Shown here: one piece after another, positions 20,241 through 32,618 of the stretch
How the letters are laid out: each line of letters begins with the position of its first letter
Numbering within the stretch: position 1 is the first letter of the stretch
Source of the DNA: Dysidea avara
Taxonomy: Eukaryota > Porifera > Demospongiae > Dictyoceratida > Dysideidae
DNA: 64,000 bases
Direction of reading: 5' to 3'
Assembly (NCBI RefSeq): GCF_963678975.1
Contig: NC_089280.1
Coordinates: 21,411,368-21,475,367 of the forward strand
Notes under the pieces: generated by a model
Told to the model about the DNA's origin: nothing
The model's database searches: none
The model's input: only the letters and a program-made list of their open reading frames with translations
Position numbers and translations under genes: made by a program

Positions 20241-22732
20241 TAGGCCTGAACGATAATATCGATTGTTCGATACTCGCAAATAAAAAATTGCTATCGCGAT
20301 ATGATGTATTTTACTATCACGTTTAGTATCACGTGACTTACTAACTCACGTGATCGCCACGTTGGCACTTTGAAAACAATGGAGGATGTGCTAATGGACG
20401 AAGGCAACTCGGAAGAAGACAGCGATTCAGAATCGTTTCAACTACTGTCGTCATCTGAATCGTGTTCACACATCGAATTGTCACCGCTTCAAGGGTGTAC
20501 TAGTCGTGTGTGGCAGCATTTTGGTTTTCCAGCATGAAACGGAAGATATGTGGAACCAGATAAGAGAAAACGAACTTTGGTTCATTGTAAACTGTGTCCA
20601 AAGGTGTTGAAGTATACGGGTAATACTACCAACCTTCGCTATCACTTACAGTATGGCCATCCCATACAGTACAAGAATATGCTGAAGGCTGAAGAACCTG
20701 ACAAAGAAGCTTCTCAACAGCGTGCCGCTGCTGGTATCCAAGAAGATACAAGCCAATGGCTGATAGCTCCTTGCTTAAGAGAACAGTTTCCGATTGTTCG
20801 CTCGTCTCCACTTTGGAACAAGCTAACTAATTCAATTTGTTACTTTATCACCAAAGATATGCAACCCTATGACACAGTTAATGATAAAGGATTTCAGCAC
20901 TTACTTCACACTTTTCAACCTCGCTACACACCACCTGACTGTAAGACTCTAGCTACTCATTATGTTCCACAAATGTATGATGCAGAAGTGACAAGGATTC
21001 AACAGCAGCTATCTGAAGCTGAATATTTTGCTATTACCACTGACATGTGGACATCACGATCTAAGCATGCCTACATAGGTGTAACAGTTCACTACTTTAC
21101 TAAACAGTTTGAATTATGCAGCCATCTCCTTGCTACCAAAGAATTTCCAGAGTCACACAGAACTGAAAACATATCAGAGCTGCTTCCTAAAGTTCTGAGT
21201 GAATGGAAATTGTCAACAGATGTAGTGTCAGGGGTTACTACCGACAATGGAAGCAACATAGTGCGAGCAATTGCACTGACTGGGTGGATGCAATTATCAT
21301 GTTTCGGTCATACTTTACAGCTATCTGTAGAAAAGGCCATGGCTTTGCCTGAGGTATCTAAAGCACTTGCAAGATGTCGTAAACTAGTGTCTCATTTTAA
21401 TCATTCTGCAAAGTCGTCTTACTTGCTGAAAAAAAGCAGCAAAATCTAAGGGAGAATCACCTCATGCAAGATGTACCCACCAGGTGGAACTCTGCATTTT
21501 ACATGGTTAGAAAAGTTCTCGAACAGCAGCAGCTACTTTACTTGAATTAAGAAGAGCAGATTTGATGCCAACATACTTAGAGTTCTCTGTTATGGAAAAG
21601 TATGTGGTAGTCATGAAACCATTGGTTTCCATTACTGAAGCAATTGGGGCAGAAAAATGGGTCACTGTATCTATGTTAAGGCCACTGCTGTACAAACTCC
21701 GTCACATATACTTAGTAGAAAATTCTGGAGACAGTAGAATTGAAGTAGCCCTCAAAAAAGCTATCTTGTCGGACTTGCAGGACCGATATGTTGGTGAATC
21801 TTTATTGTTTTTAACAAAAGCGGCTTTTTTGGACCCAAGATTTAAAATTCTTGGCTTTTTAAGTACAAATGAGAGAGAAGAAGCTATTGAGGAAATAAGA
21901 AAGGAAGCAGCTGCACTTGCTGAACATATAGCAGCAGTGGGCAATGTTGACAGTGCTCTGAACAGTGATAAAGTTGTGGGAAAGCAGTCAGAAGGTGAAC
22001 ATACACTGATGAAACTACTAAATGATGTTGTTCAAGGTAGTAGTAGCACTACAGAAGATGGGCAGTTAAGTGTCACTCCATACCAAAGAGCCAGCATGGA
22101 AGTCAACCGATACACTGGAGAAGTGACAGCAGAAGTGGTACCAGTTTATTGGTGGAAAGATAATTCATCCAAGTATCCTATACTTTCCAAGTTGTGTCGA
22201 AAATATTTGTCTATACAGGCTACCTCAGTATCTGCAGAAAGAGCATTTAGTTCTATTGGCAATATCATTACATCTAAACGTTCATGTCTTCTACCAGAGT
22301 CTGTAGAAATGCTTACCTTTCTGGCTGCAAACCTCAAGTAAAGTTACTTAAGTACAATACTAAAACTATGTCATGATCACTTATGTATACTTATGTGTTA
22401 TTGTCAAGTCACTTATTTCATATTATTATTATACAGGCATAGTTACAAAGTCATTAATGCATTGTGAATAGTATGATAGCTAGGTAGCTAAGCATGCATA
22501 TATAATATAAAATGACATGACTTAACATAAAACTGTTCAAATGTTCAAAAGGATATGTCCTTGTTAAATGGTGAATCCAATCCAAAGTCTCCACTATAAC
22601 AATATTCAAGGTGTTATTATATGCATATCATACCTAAACATTTTAGAATGTAAATATCATGGTATTATCGTATCGTGAATAGTTTAAGAATATCTATCAT
22701 GATAGTGATTTTTGTACTATCGCTCAGCTCTA
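20241..22732 (+). mobile_element. hAT transposon, nearly complete, 8 bp target duplication
   Basis: The element is flanked on both sides by GTGTCTAG (20233-20240 and 22733-22740), an 8 bp duplication as expected for hAT. The terminal inverted repeats are TAGGCCTGAACGATAATA on the left and TAGAGCTGAGCGATAGTA, read inward from the right, matching at 14 of 18 positions. Total length is 2492 bp with one transposase ORF region inside. The exact duplication and long reading frames point to a fairly recent insertion. Confidence 0.92.
20379..22341 (+). pseudogene. hAT transposase with BED zinc finger (ZBED-like)
   Basis: An ATG at 20379 opens an acidic N terminus (MEDVLMDEGNSEEDSDSES). A BED finger follows: VWQHFGFP, CKLC at about residue 70, and H-x4-H (YHLQYGHP). 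The RNase H-like core contains ITTDMWTSRSKHAYIGVTVH, VVSGVTTDNGSNIVRA and CFGHTLQLSVEKA. After the disrupted part it continues with DVPTRWNSAFYM, LMPTYLEFSVMEKYV, FLDPRFKILGFL and the C-terminal dimerisation block KLCRKYLSIQATSVSAERAF followed by SSIGNII. Lesions: an in-frame TGA just before 20545 (GCA TGA AAC), a frameshift in an A-run near 21430, and another frame change by about 21540. Everything else is intact, so this is a young pseudogene or carries assembly errors. Role: cut-and-paste transposition of its own element. Confidence 0.88.
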
Positions 22733-22740
22733 GTGTCTAG

Positions 22741-23200
22741 TTGCAGAAACATAGGTACAATATGAGATATTGTGGTCACATCATTAATTTTTAAATTCAT
22801 TTTACAAGCACTAGAAACAGTATTTCTTATAAATGTTCTGCCAAGAACTAGACAATAAGCCAAACTAGTAGTTTGGTTATATGAATTGTTAACAACTTGT
22901 TTGTCAGTCCTGATTTTTAGTTCAGGAAATATCATCATTATAGCAAGCACAGTTACCTATGCGCCTAGTTGCTAAGTGTGTTGTTAACTATGTTATCTTG
23001 TACTGTTACTTGTGTTTTCTTGTACTTTGTTATTGTCCATAGTCAGCACTTATTTTCCTGTTAGTAACAGCTGATACATAACACAGCAGCACAAAACCTT
23101 CCTTAATTACACAATATTTTTTCTTTTGACAGATGCTCTCTATCCTGTAACCTTAAATGTATAAACAAAATTAGCTTATTGACCAAAACCGTGCACCCTG
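22741..23200. other. no recognisable gene
   Basis: AT-rich spacer between the hAT element and the palindromic repeat. The minus-strand ORF that overlaps the hAT end is fortuitous. Confidence 0.3.
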
Positions 23201-23274
23201 TAATAAAGAAAAAAACAAGTAAAAAGAAAGCCCCAAAGCCAGCCATAGGCTGATTGTAATAGCAAAAAATGTGA

Positions 23275-23526
23275 TATCTAAACCAAAACAGCCAAGCTGT
23301 GAAAAAAGGCTCCAGCCCTTAAGAAGGTAAAGTTGTGAAATCAAAGGTGGTGGCCAAGAAATGGTTGCAATAATGTTAATGCAATAATTTTTGATCATCA
23401 TATTCGTCATTAAAAATAATTGTCATTGCAGTCATGACTGCTACCTTTGATTTCTCAACCTTTTCTTACTCTGGCTTTTTTGGGGGTGCACCCTTTTTTC
23501 ACAGCTTGGCTGTTTTGGTATAGATG
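23275..23526. mobile_element. older copy of the palindromic element
   Basis: The left part (ACAGCCAAGCTGTGAAAAAA, AAATCAAAGGTGGTGGCCAA) and the right part (CTACCTTTGATTTCTCAACC, TTTTTTCACAGCTTGGCTGT) are inverted and homologous to the arms at 13281-13607, but more diverged. The upstream block GCCCCAAAGCCAGCCATAGG at 23230-23250 is also shared. It lies about 85 bp upstream of the NACHT exon. Confidence 0.75.
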
Positions 23527-23609
23527 TTATGTATCATGGCAGGGTTTATTCCACTGTGATATCTACGTATATGCTTTTAATTATGTTACTGCATTATAAT
23601 TATATATAG

Positions 23610-26600
23610 ATTGTTATCCAGAACTCAGAAGAGCTCACAAGCTACTAAGTGAACGTTATATATACAACAGATATATTCCACCAACTGATGACTGGCCACC
23701 GTATCACCCAAAACATTACACTCCTCTTACCCTAGTTCATCTTGAAGGACAACGTACTGAAAGTGAAATCATCGAAGTAGCTCATGCTGTAAATTACCAA
23801 AAGAATAGAAGCAAGTCTAATCAGTCGTATAGCAATTTTTATGACAAGAAAGTCAAGCAATACAGCGATCTTTTCCTTCCATTTGAAGAACAAGAACCTG
23901 TCCCATATATCATTCTTATTGAAGGAGCACCTGGGATTGGCAAAACTATTTTGTCAAAAGAAATTGCTATGCAGTGGGCTAAAGGTACTGTATTACAAAA
24001 GAAACGGCTATTGTTTTTATTGTACTTGCGTGACCCTCGGGTGAAATCTATTACTAATGTACCATCATTGGTTAAGCATTTTTGTCAAGCTGACAGTCTA
24101 ACTAAAGTCATCACTGACTGGTTGATTGAAACAAATGGTGAACACTTAGCCATTATCCTTGATGGATATGATGAAATCTCTGAAGCTGATAAGTGTCACT
24201 TTATACACAAAGATATAATTAGGCGTAATAAGCTAGGAAATTGTGCATTAGTTATAACTTCACGTCCAGCAGCTTCTGCATGCCTTCACAACATTACCAA
24301 CTGCAGAGCAGAAATACTGGGGTTTACTAGGGAAAATCGGAAAAGTTTTATTAAAGATGCTTTACAGAAAAAACCTGACAAAATTGAACAACTTGATGAA
24401 ATTTTAAAATCTAATCCAGTTGTTGATTTATTATGTTATATTCCACTAAACATGAGCATGCTTTTGTGCCTTGTTGACAAAGGAACAAATGAATTTTTCA
24501 ACTTGAGCAACCTAGCAAATTTATATGAAAAGTTTGTTATCATGACCATCACCCGCTCTATTACAAAAACAAAAGGAATTACTCCTGTTAACATATCCAA
24601 TATTGACAATCTGCCCCATCCATACAATGCAGTGATCAAGAAGTTAGCAAAATTTGCTTTTCTTGCTTTAAAAAAAGACCAGTTGATGTTTTCTCTGTCT
24701 GAAATTCAGACAGTGTTCTCTGATGTAACACCTGCCAACTGTAATAGTTATGGATATGGATTAATAAAACAAACTCGCTATTTTACTGATGTTTGTGCAT
24801 TTGAATCGTATTATTTCCTACATTTTTCTATTCAAGAATACTTGGCAGCTTGTCACATTGCCTCATTGCCTTACTTTACATTGTTAAACCTACTAAAAAA
24901 AACATTTTGGGATATTCGCTACCTTAATACGTGGATGATGTATGTTGGTATAACTGGTGGCCAACAGTTTGTGTTCAATCATTTTCTGTCTGGTAATGTC
25001 ATACCAAGACCCATTGTGCCTTCAATATCACGTAATATACAGCAAGACAAAATAAAATGTCTATATTTGAATCAATGTTTGGCAGAAACTGAACACTGTT
25101 TGCTTTCAACAATACAAAATATGTTTCAGAATGGAGTACTTGATGTAAGCCACCACCCTCTATCACTGCAAGACTTACATACACTTGTGAGTTTATTAAT
25201 AAGATCACCTAACAAACAGTGGGAAAAACTAACATTGTCTAATTGTAGTATCAATGAAGAACATTGTGAAATCCTGTGGGAGAATGGTTGGACACACAAT
25301 GCAGATTCTGAATTATCTGTCAGGATGGTTGATATTTCTCACAACAACATACAATGGGAATCACTAATAAAAATTTGTGATTTACTGAAACATTGGCACA
25401 GTAAAGAGATAGTTCTTTCCATAAACAACTTGCTAGACACCACAACATCATGTTTGAAATGTGAATTTGAAAAGAAATTGATGCAGTATTTTCTGGGACG
25501 TGACTCTCAGGAAGCACAGCTATATTTAGTATACGTGGCAGAACAATGTAAACTGATTGTGGTATGCCTGTTGTTTCATGAAAAAGAAACCTATTGGTGC
25601 ACCTGTTCTATTATGTGTTACCAATTAACAGAGTGCAAACTAAATGATGAATTGATTGCAAAATTGGGCAAAATGAACTTAAACCCAACAAAATGTGAAT
25701 TATACTACATTACTAACCAAAATTCTGCTGAAATAACATCTACTTTATCACGTATATTTACCAGAATAACATTTAGTGGATTTTGTTTTCATTCAGAAGA
25801 TGTAATTAATGGGCTTAACATCAGTGCAGATACTTCAATTGACCAACGCGGGCTAACACAAAATGTAAATGTCAAAACTAATTTGCAAACAATAGATGCA
25901 TGTAAAATTGCCATATATTTGTATGATACGTTTAAATTGCATATGTCATGTACATTGACAGAACTATGCATGTTAAACATCAGCATTAATGATGAAGCAG
26001 CAAATGATGTTGCAGCTACTGTTTTATATGGTAGCAACAATTTAAAGTATTTTTCTTTAATTAACAATAATTTGCAAAGTAAAGGCATGATAAAGATTAC
26101 CAAAGCTTTGCAGAAAATCCGGTCATTGATAGTTTTGGAAGTAAAATGTAACAATATTGGAAAAGAAACAGCAGATGATATTGCTGATGTTATATCTCAT
26201 AATGCTGGACTTCATCTACTAAATCTGAGCCACAACAACTTACAGACTGAGGGTGCAATAAAAATTGCCAAAGCTCTACAGAAAATTCGCTACTTACAAA
26301 TTCTGCATATGAATGATAATAATATTGGTGATGAAGCAGCAAGTGATATTGCAGCTGTTATATCTTGTAACAATTTCCTTTCCCAGCTGTATCTATCTTA
26401 TAATGCTTTGCAAGTGAATGGTATAAAGAAAATTGTCAACGTTTTACAGGGGAAGACTACACTACAAAAAATTGCCATAGGGGGTAGCAAGATAGGTAAT
26501 GACACAGTGGATGGCATTATGAAAATTGTATCTCAAGGCCTTCAACTTACAGTAATAGACCTAAGTGACTGCAATTTACAACCTGAAAGTACAATGCGTA

Positions 26601-28231
26601 TTGTCAGAGCAGTTAACAAAAAAATACTAAATTTAAAAGAATTTAATATAGGAGGTAACAGTATTTGCATTGAAGCAGTAGATCATATTAAAGTTGTTCT
26701 TAATCGCAATGTTGGACTTCAAGCATTGTGTCTAAATAATAGTAAATTGAATACTATGAGTGTAATAGAGATTACCAGAGCTCTACGAACTTCATCTTTG
26801 CTAGTTTTATACATGGGAGGTAATGATATTGGTGATGGAGCAGCAGGTGATATTGCAAACGTTTTATCTCATAACGAAAAACTTAAACGATTGGATCTAA
26901 ACCAAAGTAACTTACAAACTAAAGGTGTAGAAAAAATTGCCAAAGCTTTGCAAAAAATATCGTCTTTGCAAGTGCTTGACATAGGAGGAAATAAAATTGG
27001 CAATGGAACAGCAGATGAGATTGTATCTGTTTTACACGGTAACCCTGATCTTCAACTATTGGATGTAAGTAATTGTAGTCTAACACCTGAAAATACAACA
27101 AGGATCATCAAAGGTTTGAAAAAGGCTTCATCTCTATTAGTGTTTAATATAAGAGGCAACATAATTGACTCTGAGGTAACAGATAATATTGGAGTTATTT
27201 TATCTCAAAACACCAAGCTTGCAGTGTTGGATCTAAGTAGTAGTAATTTACAAGCCAGTGATGCAATGAGAGTTGCAATGGTTATGAAGAATACTTCATC
27301 TGTGTTAGGATGTGCTATGATTGATGGAAACCATAGCAGTGTATTTACGAATAATTTATTTTTTGACATTGTGCAAAAGCTACAAAATATTAGTGGAAAA
27401 TATGTGCACACTTGGCTGGAAAAAAATTGCTTAAATTTTACAACTACATCCTCTTTATTTTTGGTTACCAAACGACACAAGCATAATGATATTATACTGG
27501 ATCACTCTTTAAGACCGTTAATACTCAGTGCTGATATACAGATAACCAATCTTAGTCAAAATGGCCTACAAGCTAATGGTACAATAAAAATAATGAAGAT
27601 TTTTCAACCATCTCCATCACTGACATTTTTGTATATAATAGGTAAACCAATTGATGATAATTTAGCAAATAGCATTGCAGATATTTTAATTGTTAATCCT
27701 AATCTGCAAGAATTAATTCTATGTGGAAACGGTTTGCTAGCTTCAGGTGCTATAACAATTACAAATGCATTACAGAACACTTCTTCTTTGACAGTACTTA
27801 GCTTGAGAGATAACGACATCAGTGATGAAGCAACAGATAACATTGCATCTGTTTTATCACAAAATACCAAACTACAACAATTAGATATCAGTGGAAATAC
27901 AATACATAGTGAAGGTGCAGTGAAGATTGCTAGAGCTTTATTAAACACCACAAGTTTAGTAGTATTTAACATGTCTAACAATGAGATTGATGATGAGGCT
28001 GCTGATACCATTGCAGCTGTTATATCTTGTAATACCACTAGACTACAGCATTTCGATCTAAGTGGAAACAATATACAGGGTCAAGGCTTGGCAATAATTT
28101 CTATGGCACTGCAAAATGTGCCTGTTGAGAAAGTGTATGAAACTGATGATAATGTTGGTGTTGATTTATCAGTAGATCCAACATTTGTTGTGTTAAAAAC
28201 ATACCCTATGGATACGAACTGCTTTGTTTAA
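23610..28231 (+). CDS. NLR protein, NACHT-LRR exon
   Basis: This exon (acceptor TATATATAG at 23601-23609, stop TAA at 28229) encodes 1539 residues; joined to the Death exon the protein would be 1614 aa. A pre-NACHT segment carries DDWPPYHPKHYTPLTLVH, a box seen in sponge NLRs. The NACHT ATPase follows: Walker A GAPGIGKT at exon residues 105-112, Walker B LAIILDGYDEI at about 180-190, sensor VITSRP, and the winged-helix signature FLHFSIQEYLAA at about 400. A helical region with few motifs spans residues 450-780. Then come about 24 ribonuclease-inhibitor-type LRRs (about 782-1510) of 28 aa that alternate between two subtypes ('..IAKALQKxS' and '..IADVISxN'), with a break of roughly 70 residues near 1230-1300. 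NLRs are cytosolic sensors: ligand binding by the LRRs allows NACHT oligomerisation, and the Death domain signals. The whole exon is free of stops, unlike everything around it, which argues for selection or recent origin. Confidence 0.92.
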
Positions 28232-28844
28232 TGCAAACTTTGCTTTTAAATTTTACAATCATGTCAGTGTGCTACTTTTACTATACAGATTTTGTGATCA
28301 TGTTGTTGTAATACATATCATTTTGTTTTGGCATAATGTGCATACAGTTTTTGGCTATAAGGAAGTAAACATATCCTGTAACTACCATGCACAGACTGTT
28401 GACAGTAAGTAGAGTTGTTGGAATAGACTGTGTTTATAGTTTCAATGGCAATGTAGTTCATGATTATAACAGTATCCCACCATGCCATGTATTTTCATAA
28501 ACTCTAATTTTACCCAGTTACAGTAATGAAATAATGTAGGGTACAGACACAGCTTAGCAGCCCACAGCATGTATCAATACGAACTAACGGATGTGTCACT
28601 CCTGCAGTGCTCCCTACATACCAACAACAAATACAATACCTCAAAAGAGTGAAAGTGTATTGTAATCAGTGTTTGGGAAAAGGTACACAACAAGAGAAAT
28701 GGTGCAACTAAAAAGGTTTCAAATATCCAAACCAGAAGTTTCTATGTTAGTCACAAGCAAAATTGTGAGCATTTTATTAAAGAAGCATAAGCTAGATGAT
28801 TTTTTAAACAGAAACTTTCAGTACGATAGTACTGTATAGTAGGG
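28232..28844. other. 3' flank of the NLR gene
   Basis: No further coding sequence and no clear AATAAA close to the stop codon was seen. The spliced 3' end of the NLR transcript cannot be placed. Confidence 0.35.
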
Positions 28845-29875
28845 ACCACAAAGGTATGGGTGTAGCCCATGAAAAAACACCCAAAAGCCAGCCTCACTTT
28901 TCCCTGATGATGAAGCAGTATTGGTTAGGTAAAACTAAGCCCAAACAAGCCTTCAGATTGACCCGAAATGCTTTCATCAAGTTGCTACGAAAATTTTTTT
29001 AAATTATAAAAAACGGAATTTCCTACTGACTGACTAACTGATTCCTTCAGACAAGCGTAACTTGATAACAGCTAAGGCTACAGGCTTGATTTTTTCATTG
29101 TTCGATGTCACTTCAGCTGGACACGTGCCTTTTGGCATACCATAGTACATACAATGCGTTCTTCATGGACTTACCTAGTGTCCTCCTTTGTGTCCCATTC
29201 ATCTTTGCTAACAGCAAAAGGTGTTGATTTGGTGGTAGCGTGTGATGGCTTCCCTTCATAACGGAAATTGTCCATATTTTTCATAGTGGCTACTTTGATT
29301 TCAGAGGTGCTTTTCAGATAGTTCTTGATTCATAATGCTGTGCAACCAGTTGAACATAGCTGACAATGAAGCGTAATGGATATCTCACTTTTCAGATGAT
29401 AATTGACAGCTGATCAGCATGATTTTTTTCTTTTGTGATATGTGTGGGTTCACCGGTCATAATAATTTTATTTCACAAAAAAGTTAGCGAAAAAGTACAC
29501 AAAAAATTTTGGAATTTTCAACTAGAGTACGGACCATAGCACATCAATAAAAATGACTGAAACAAGCTGGAGTAGTGCACGATATATCACAGTGGAACAA
29601 CAAATGTTATATCCCCAAGAGCGGCTCTAGGATTTTGGTGACTGGTTTCTAATCAAGAGGGTGAAGACAAAAAAAAGGTAACTGTATGCTGAGAATATCT
29701 GGCTTCCACTAACTATATATTAATATCACTGATAAAGTACATTTAAAAGTCTTTAATTATACCTACGTACCTTGCTTCTTATAAGTTTTACTGTGTACTA
29801 CTCCAGCTTGTTTCAGTACTTTTTATCAATGTGCTATGGTCCCTACTCTAGTTGAAAATTCCAAAATGTTTTGTG
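28845..29875. mobile_element. dispersed repeat family A, copy 1
   Basis: It shares with 49915-51020 a start near TATAGTAGGGACCACAAAGG, then AGTATTGGTTAGGTAAAACT, TCAGACAAGCGTAACT, GGTGCCTTTTGGCATACCA and CATTCTTCATGGACTTACC, ending in GGTCCCTACTCTAGTTGAAA. Near the end an inverted pair (GACCATAGCACATC at about 29531 and GTGCTATGGTCCCTACTC at about 29830) makes a foldback. GTAGGGACCA occurs at both termini in inverted orientation, which suggests a TIR element of about 1 kb. Confidence 0.6.
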
Positions 29876-29884
29876 TGCTTGTAA

Positions 29885-30385
29885 CTTAACGGGAGACCAA
29901 TGAAATTTGTGACTGAATTTGACGAAACCCGGCTTTGACGCACAAAGCTTCATTAGGAGATATGGTGATTTTAAGTAATCATTGTGTAGTAACTTCCCAG
30001 TGCCTACAGCTGTGCAAACAAAATTTGCACCAATTATTCATCTATTTACTAGCTATCACTGTGTGGGTGTATAAGTTTCTGACACCCAAAATATGCCCTG
30101 TTTTGGGCAGCTTTTTTCGAGCTGGTAATAATATTGCAGGTAGTAGTAATAGGGGGGTGTTGGGTGGGCTTAATATAGGAGTATAAAATGGAGCAAGACA
30201 AATGGAATCCAGAGGCCATGTTTGGTCCTCCATAGCCCTCAAATCACTGCAGATTAATTGAGAATACTATTGGCGAGCTCTCTGTGAACAAAGCCATGGC
30301 CATTTAATGGCACCAATCTTCCACTCGTGGCTTGACAGGGTCAGAAGAAAGCTGCTGCAGAAACCAGACTTGCCAGTCTTGTCTG
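29885..30385 (+). repeat. half of a 0.5 kb inverted repeat pair (plus copy)
   Basis: Blocks such as CACAAAGCTTCATTAGGAGA, AATCATTGTGTAGTAACTTC, AACAAAATTTGCACCAATTA, CCATGGCCATTTAATGGC and CTGACCCTGTC (inverted) recur in the opposite orientation at 35395-35925. Non-coding. Confidence 0.75.
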
Positions 30386-31098
30386 GCTACTTGTATGGTT
30401 GCTGTTTATCTCACAGAAATGACACTCTCTGAGCAGCTATTTTGCAGATCACTTGCATAGTGTGACATCAGTGTTCCATACTTGGTGCTTTAGAATACTT
30501 TGTCATGTACATACTAATAGTGATGCTCATGTTTGATCCTCAAATGCAAGCAGTAGCAGATGAGACATTCTGGATTAATTAACTTAATAAAAATTAAGAG
30601 CTTAGGGCAGGAGCTCATTGAGTCCAACCTTGGGCTCCTGCTTAGAGTGTGATCTTGAAATGATACAATTTATACGTATCAACAAACAATTAACATCTGT
30701 ACATGGTAGCCACTGTATAGTCACAAGTTATACCATGTTTCAGTACTCAGTAGAGAAAGCATCAAGTAGTGAGAGATAATACAATACTGAATGAAACTTC
30801 AATTCTGAAAAACTTATATATCACAATGGTATAAAGGTTAATATGAATAAATTGTTGATTTTCCCATAAGATTACAGAGAACTTTCATGCAACAGTTTTG
30901 GGACATCACATTCGAGTATGTGTGATGAAATAGCAAGTGTGTCAAAGTAAATATTTAACAGCCAATATGCCTAACCATTTCAAACAAATTTTACATTTCT
31001 TTGGCCATCTCTGCTATGAGATCTCTGTATATTGTACATAACATTACATCACACATGATTACAGCATTACAGCCTACTAATAGTTACTGTTACACTAC
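30386..31098. other. no gene; possible gypsy 3' LTR
   Basis: Read on the minus strand, GAGGGAG at about 31101-31107 looks like a polypurine tract, followed directly by ATGTAGTGTAACAG, as at the start of a gypsy 3' LTR. The other end of such an LTR could not be defined. The rest shows nothing recognisable. Confidence 0.35.
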
Positions 31099-31223
31099 AT
31101 CTCCCTCAAAGCTGTAACACTAGTCTTTGTAACATAGTGGGGGTCGAATCTCAGTTCCAGTTTTAGAACGAGTTCGTATTTGTCTCTGCACACTGGTACT
31201 GTTATCACTTGTTACATGCAGCT

Positions 31224-32310
31224 TCAGAGTTTCCTGAGGTCCTGGTTCTCAGGTGGTAGTGATTTTGACTGACTTCTCCAGATGGTATCTTGGCTCTGCC
31301 ACTGATGATTGAATAGTTTCTTGAACTTTGCCATTCTGCATGTCAACCCAAACTGGAGTGTTCTCTGGAAGGTCAGGTAAAGATCTTGTTCTATGATGCC
31401 TGTCATAGCTCCTCTTTTGGTCATCTCTATACTTTCTCTCCCTTTCTGTGAATTCTTTCAGGTGTGGCCAGTTTGGCTGAAAAGCTCTAGTGTGTTGAGG
31501 AACATCTGTCCTTATAACTTGCCCCATTAAAAGTTCTGCTGGGCTGAGTCCACACCATGGCAAATTGGCAATGGACTATAGTTGAGTAAAGCTAAATAAG
31601 GATTAGGATAATTTGACAATAGAGATTAACAGTCCTGACTGTTCTTTCAGCTTGTCCGCTTGACTGATGATAATGAGGGGAACTGGTGATGTGTTGAAAT
31701 CCATGCATAAGTTGATGAAAACTGGTTCATTTCTGCTGAAGAATATTGAGGTCCATTGTCTGTAATGAGAGTAGTAGGAATGCCATGTCATGAAAACATG
31801 GCTTTCAGGTGAGTAATCACACTGGATGAGGTGGTAGAGGTTAGTTTCTGTATTTCAACAAATCTTGAAAAGTAACTACTAACAAATAAGTTGATTTCTT
31901 GTGTTCAAACAAATCTGAAGCCACTTTTTCCCATGGATGATTGGGGAGGGGAGACTGAAGCAATGGTTCTCTAGGTAGTATTGCTGACTGTTGGCAATCT
32001 GGACAGGATCTTCCAAATTCTTCCATGTCACAAGATACGCCAGGCCACCAAACTGAAGTGTTAACTCGAAGTTGGCATCCCTGGATACCTTGTGGTGTCC
32101 TTGATGTATCTTCTGTAGTGTCTCATGTTCATCTTCTTTGGTACAACAACAGATTATCACATAGTATTTAGTATTTACACATATTATCACATAGTATTTG
32201 CTCAAAGTTCCTTTTGGTTTGTGGGTTGGCCAATCTGATTTACAGTACTCAATCAACTTGGAACAAACATTGTCACTAGCTGAGCGAGTTATGCATGTTA
32301 ATCTTAGCAA
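31224..32310 (-). pseudogene. Ty3/gypsy integrase relic
   Basis: The minus-strand pieces match gypsy integrase. An N-terminal segment reads SCPDCQQSAILPREPL, then PLPNHPWEKVASDLFEHK and STYLLVV at about 32010-31880. The middle part around 31600-31790 is scrambled by frameshifts. The C-terminal part at 31563-31249 reads LPWCGLSPAELLMG, followed by about 80 residues including HHRTRSLPDLPENTPVWV. A putative polypurine tract and LTR start follow at about 31100. There is no RT or protease in the window on this side, so the copy is 5' truncated and inactive. Confidence 0.7.
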
Positions 32311-32361
32311 AGCTTTTTAAATTTGTCTCTTCAAACAAGAGTATAGTAGGCGAGGAATACC

Positions 32362-32388
32362 TGACTGCTCTATTAGAGTATCTCGATC
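32362..32388 (+). repeat. 27 bp dispersed motif
   Basis: TGACTGCTCTATTAGAGTAT plus CTCGATC; identical over 27 bases to the copy at 39532-39558. No surrounding element could be delimited here. Confidence 0.85.
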
Positions 32389-32618
32389 TTTGTGGTGCTA
32401 AACTCTCCTTAATTCAAAATCAATTTATTACTGAGGCTTTGCTCCAATAGTATAACTATGCCATGGACAAACTGCCGATTGGTTTAGTTGTGGCAGGTCA
32501 GTGCATTCTAATCTGCTATTGCATCAACAGATTACACATATCAAAGGATAAATTGGTCTTACAGTTTGTCATTTCATGCCATCTGTGCAGTGTTATTCAA
32601 TGATTTCTTATATTATAG

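Noticed and set aside
22717..22950. Minus-strand ORF overlapping the hAT right end
   Set aside because: It crosses the element boundary and target duplication at 22732-22740, so it cannot be an old host gene.
27604..28071. Minus-strand ORFs across the NLR exon
   Set aside because: They are antisense shadows of the LRR repeats.
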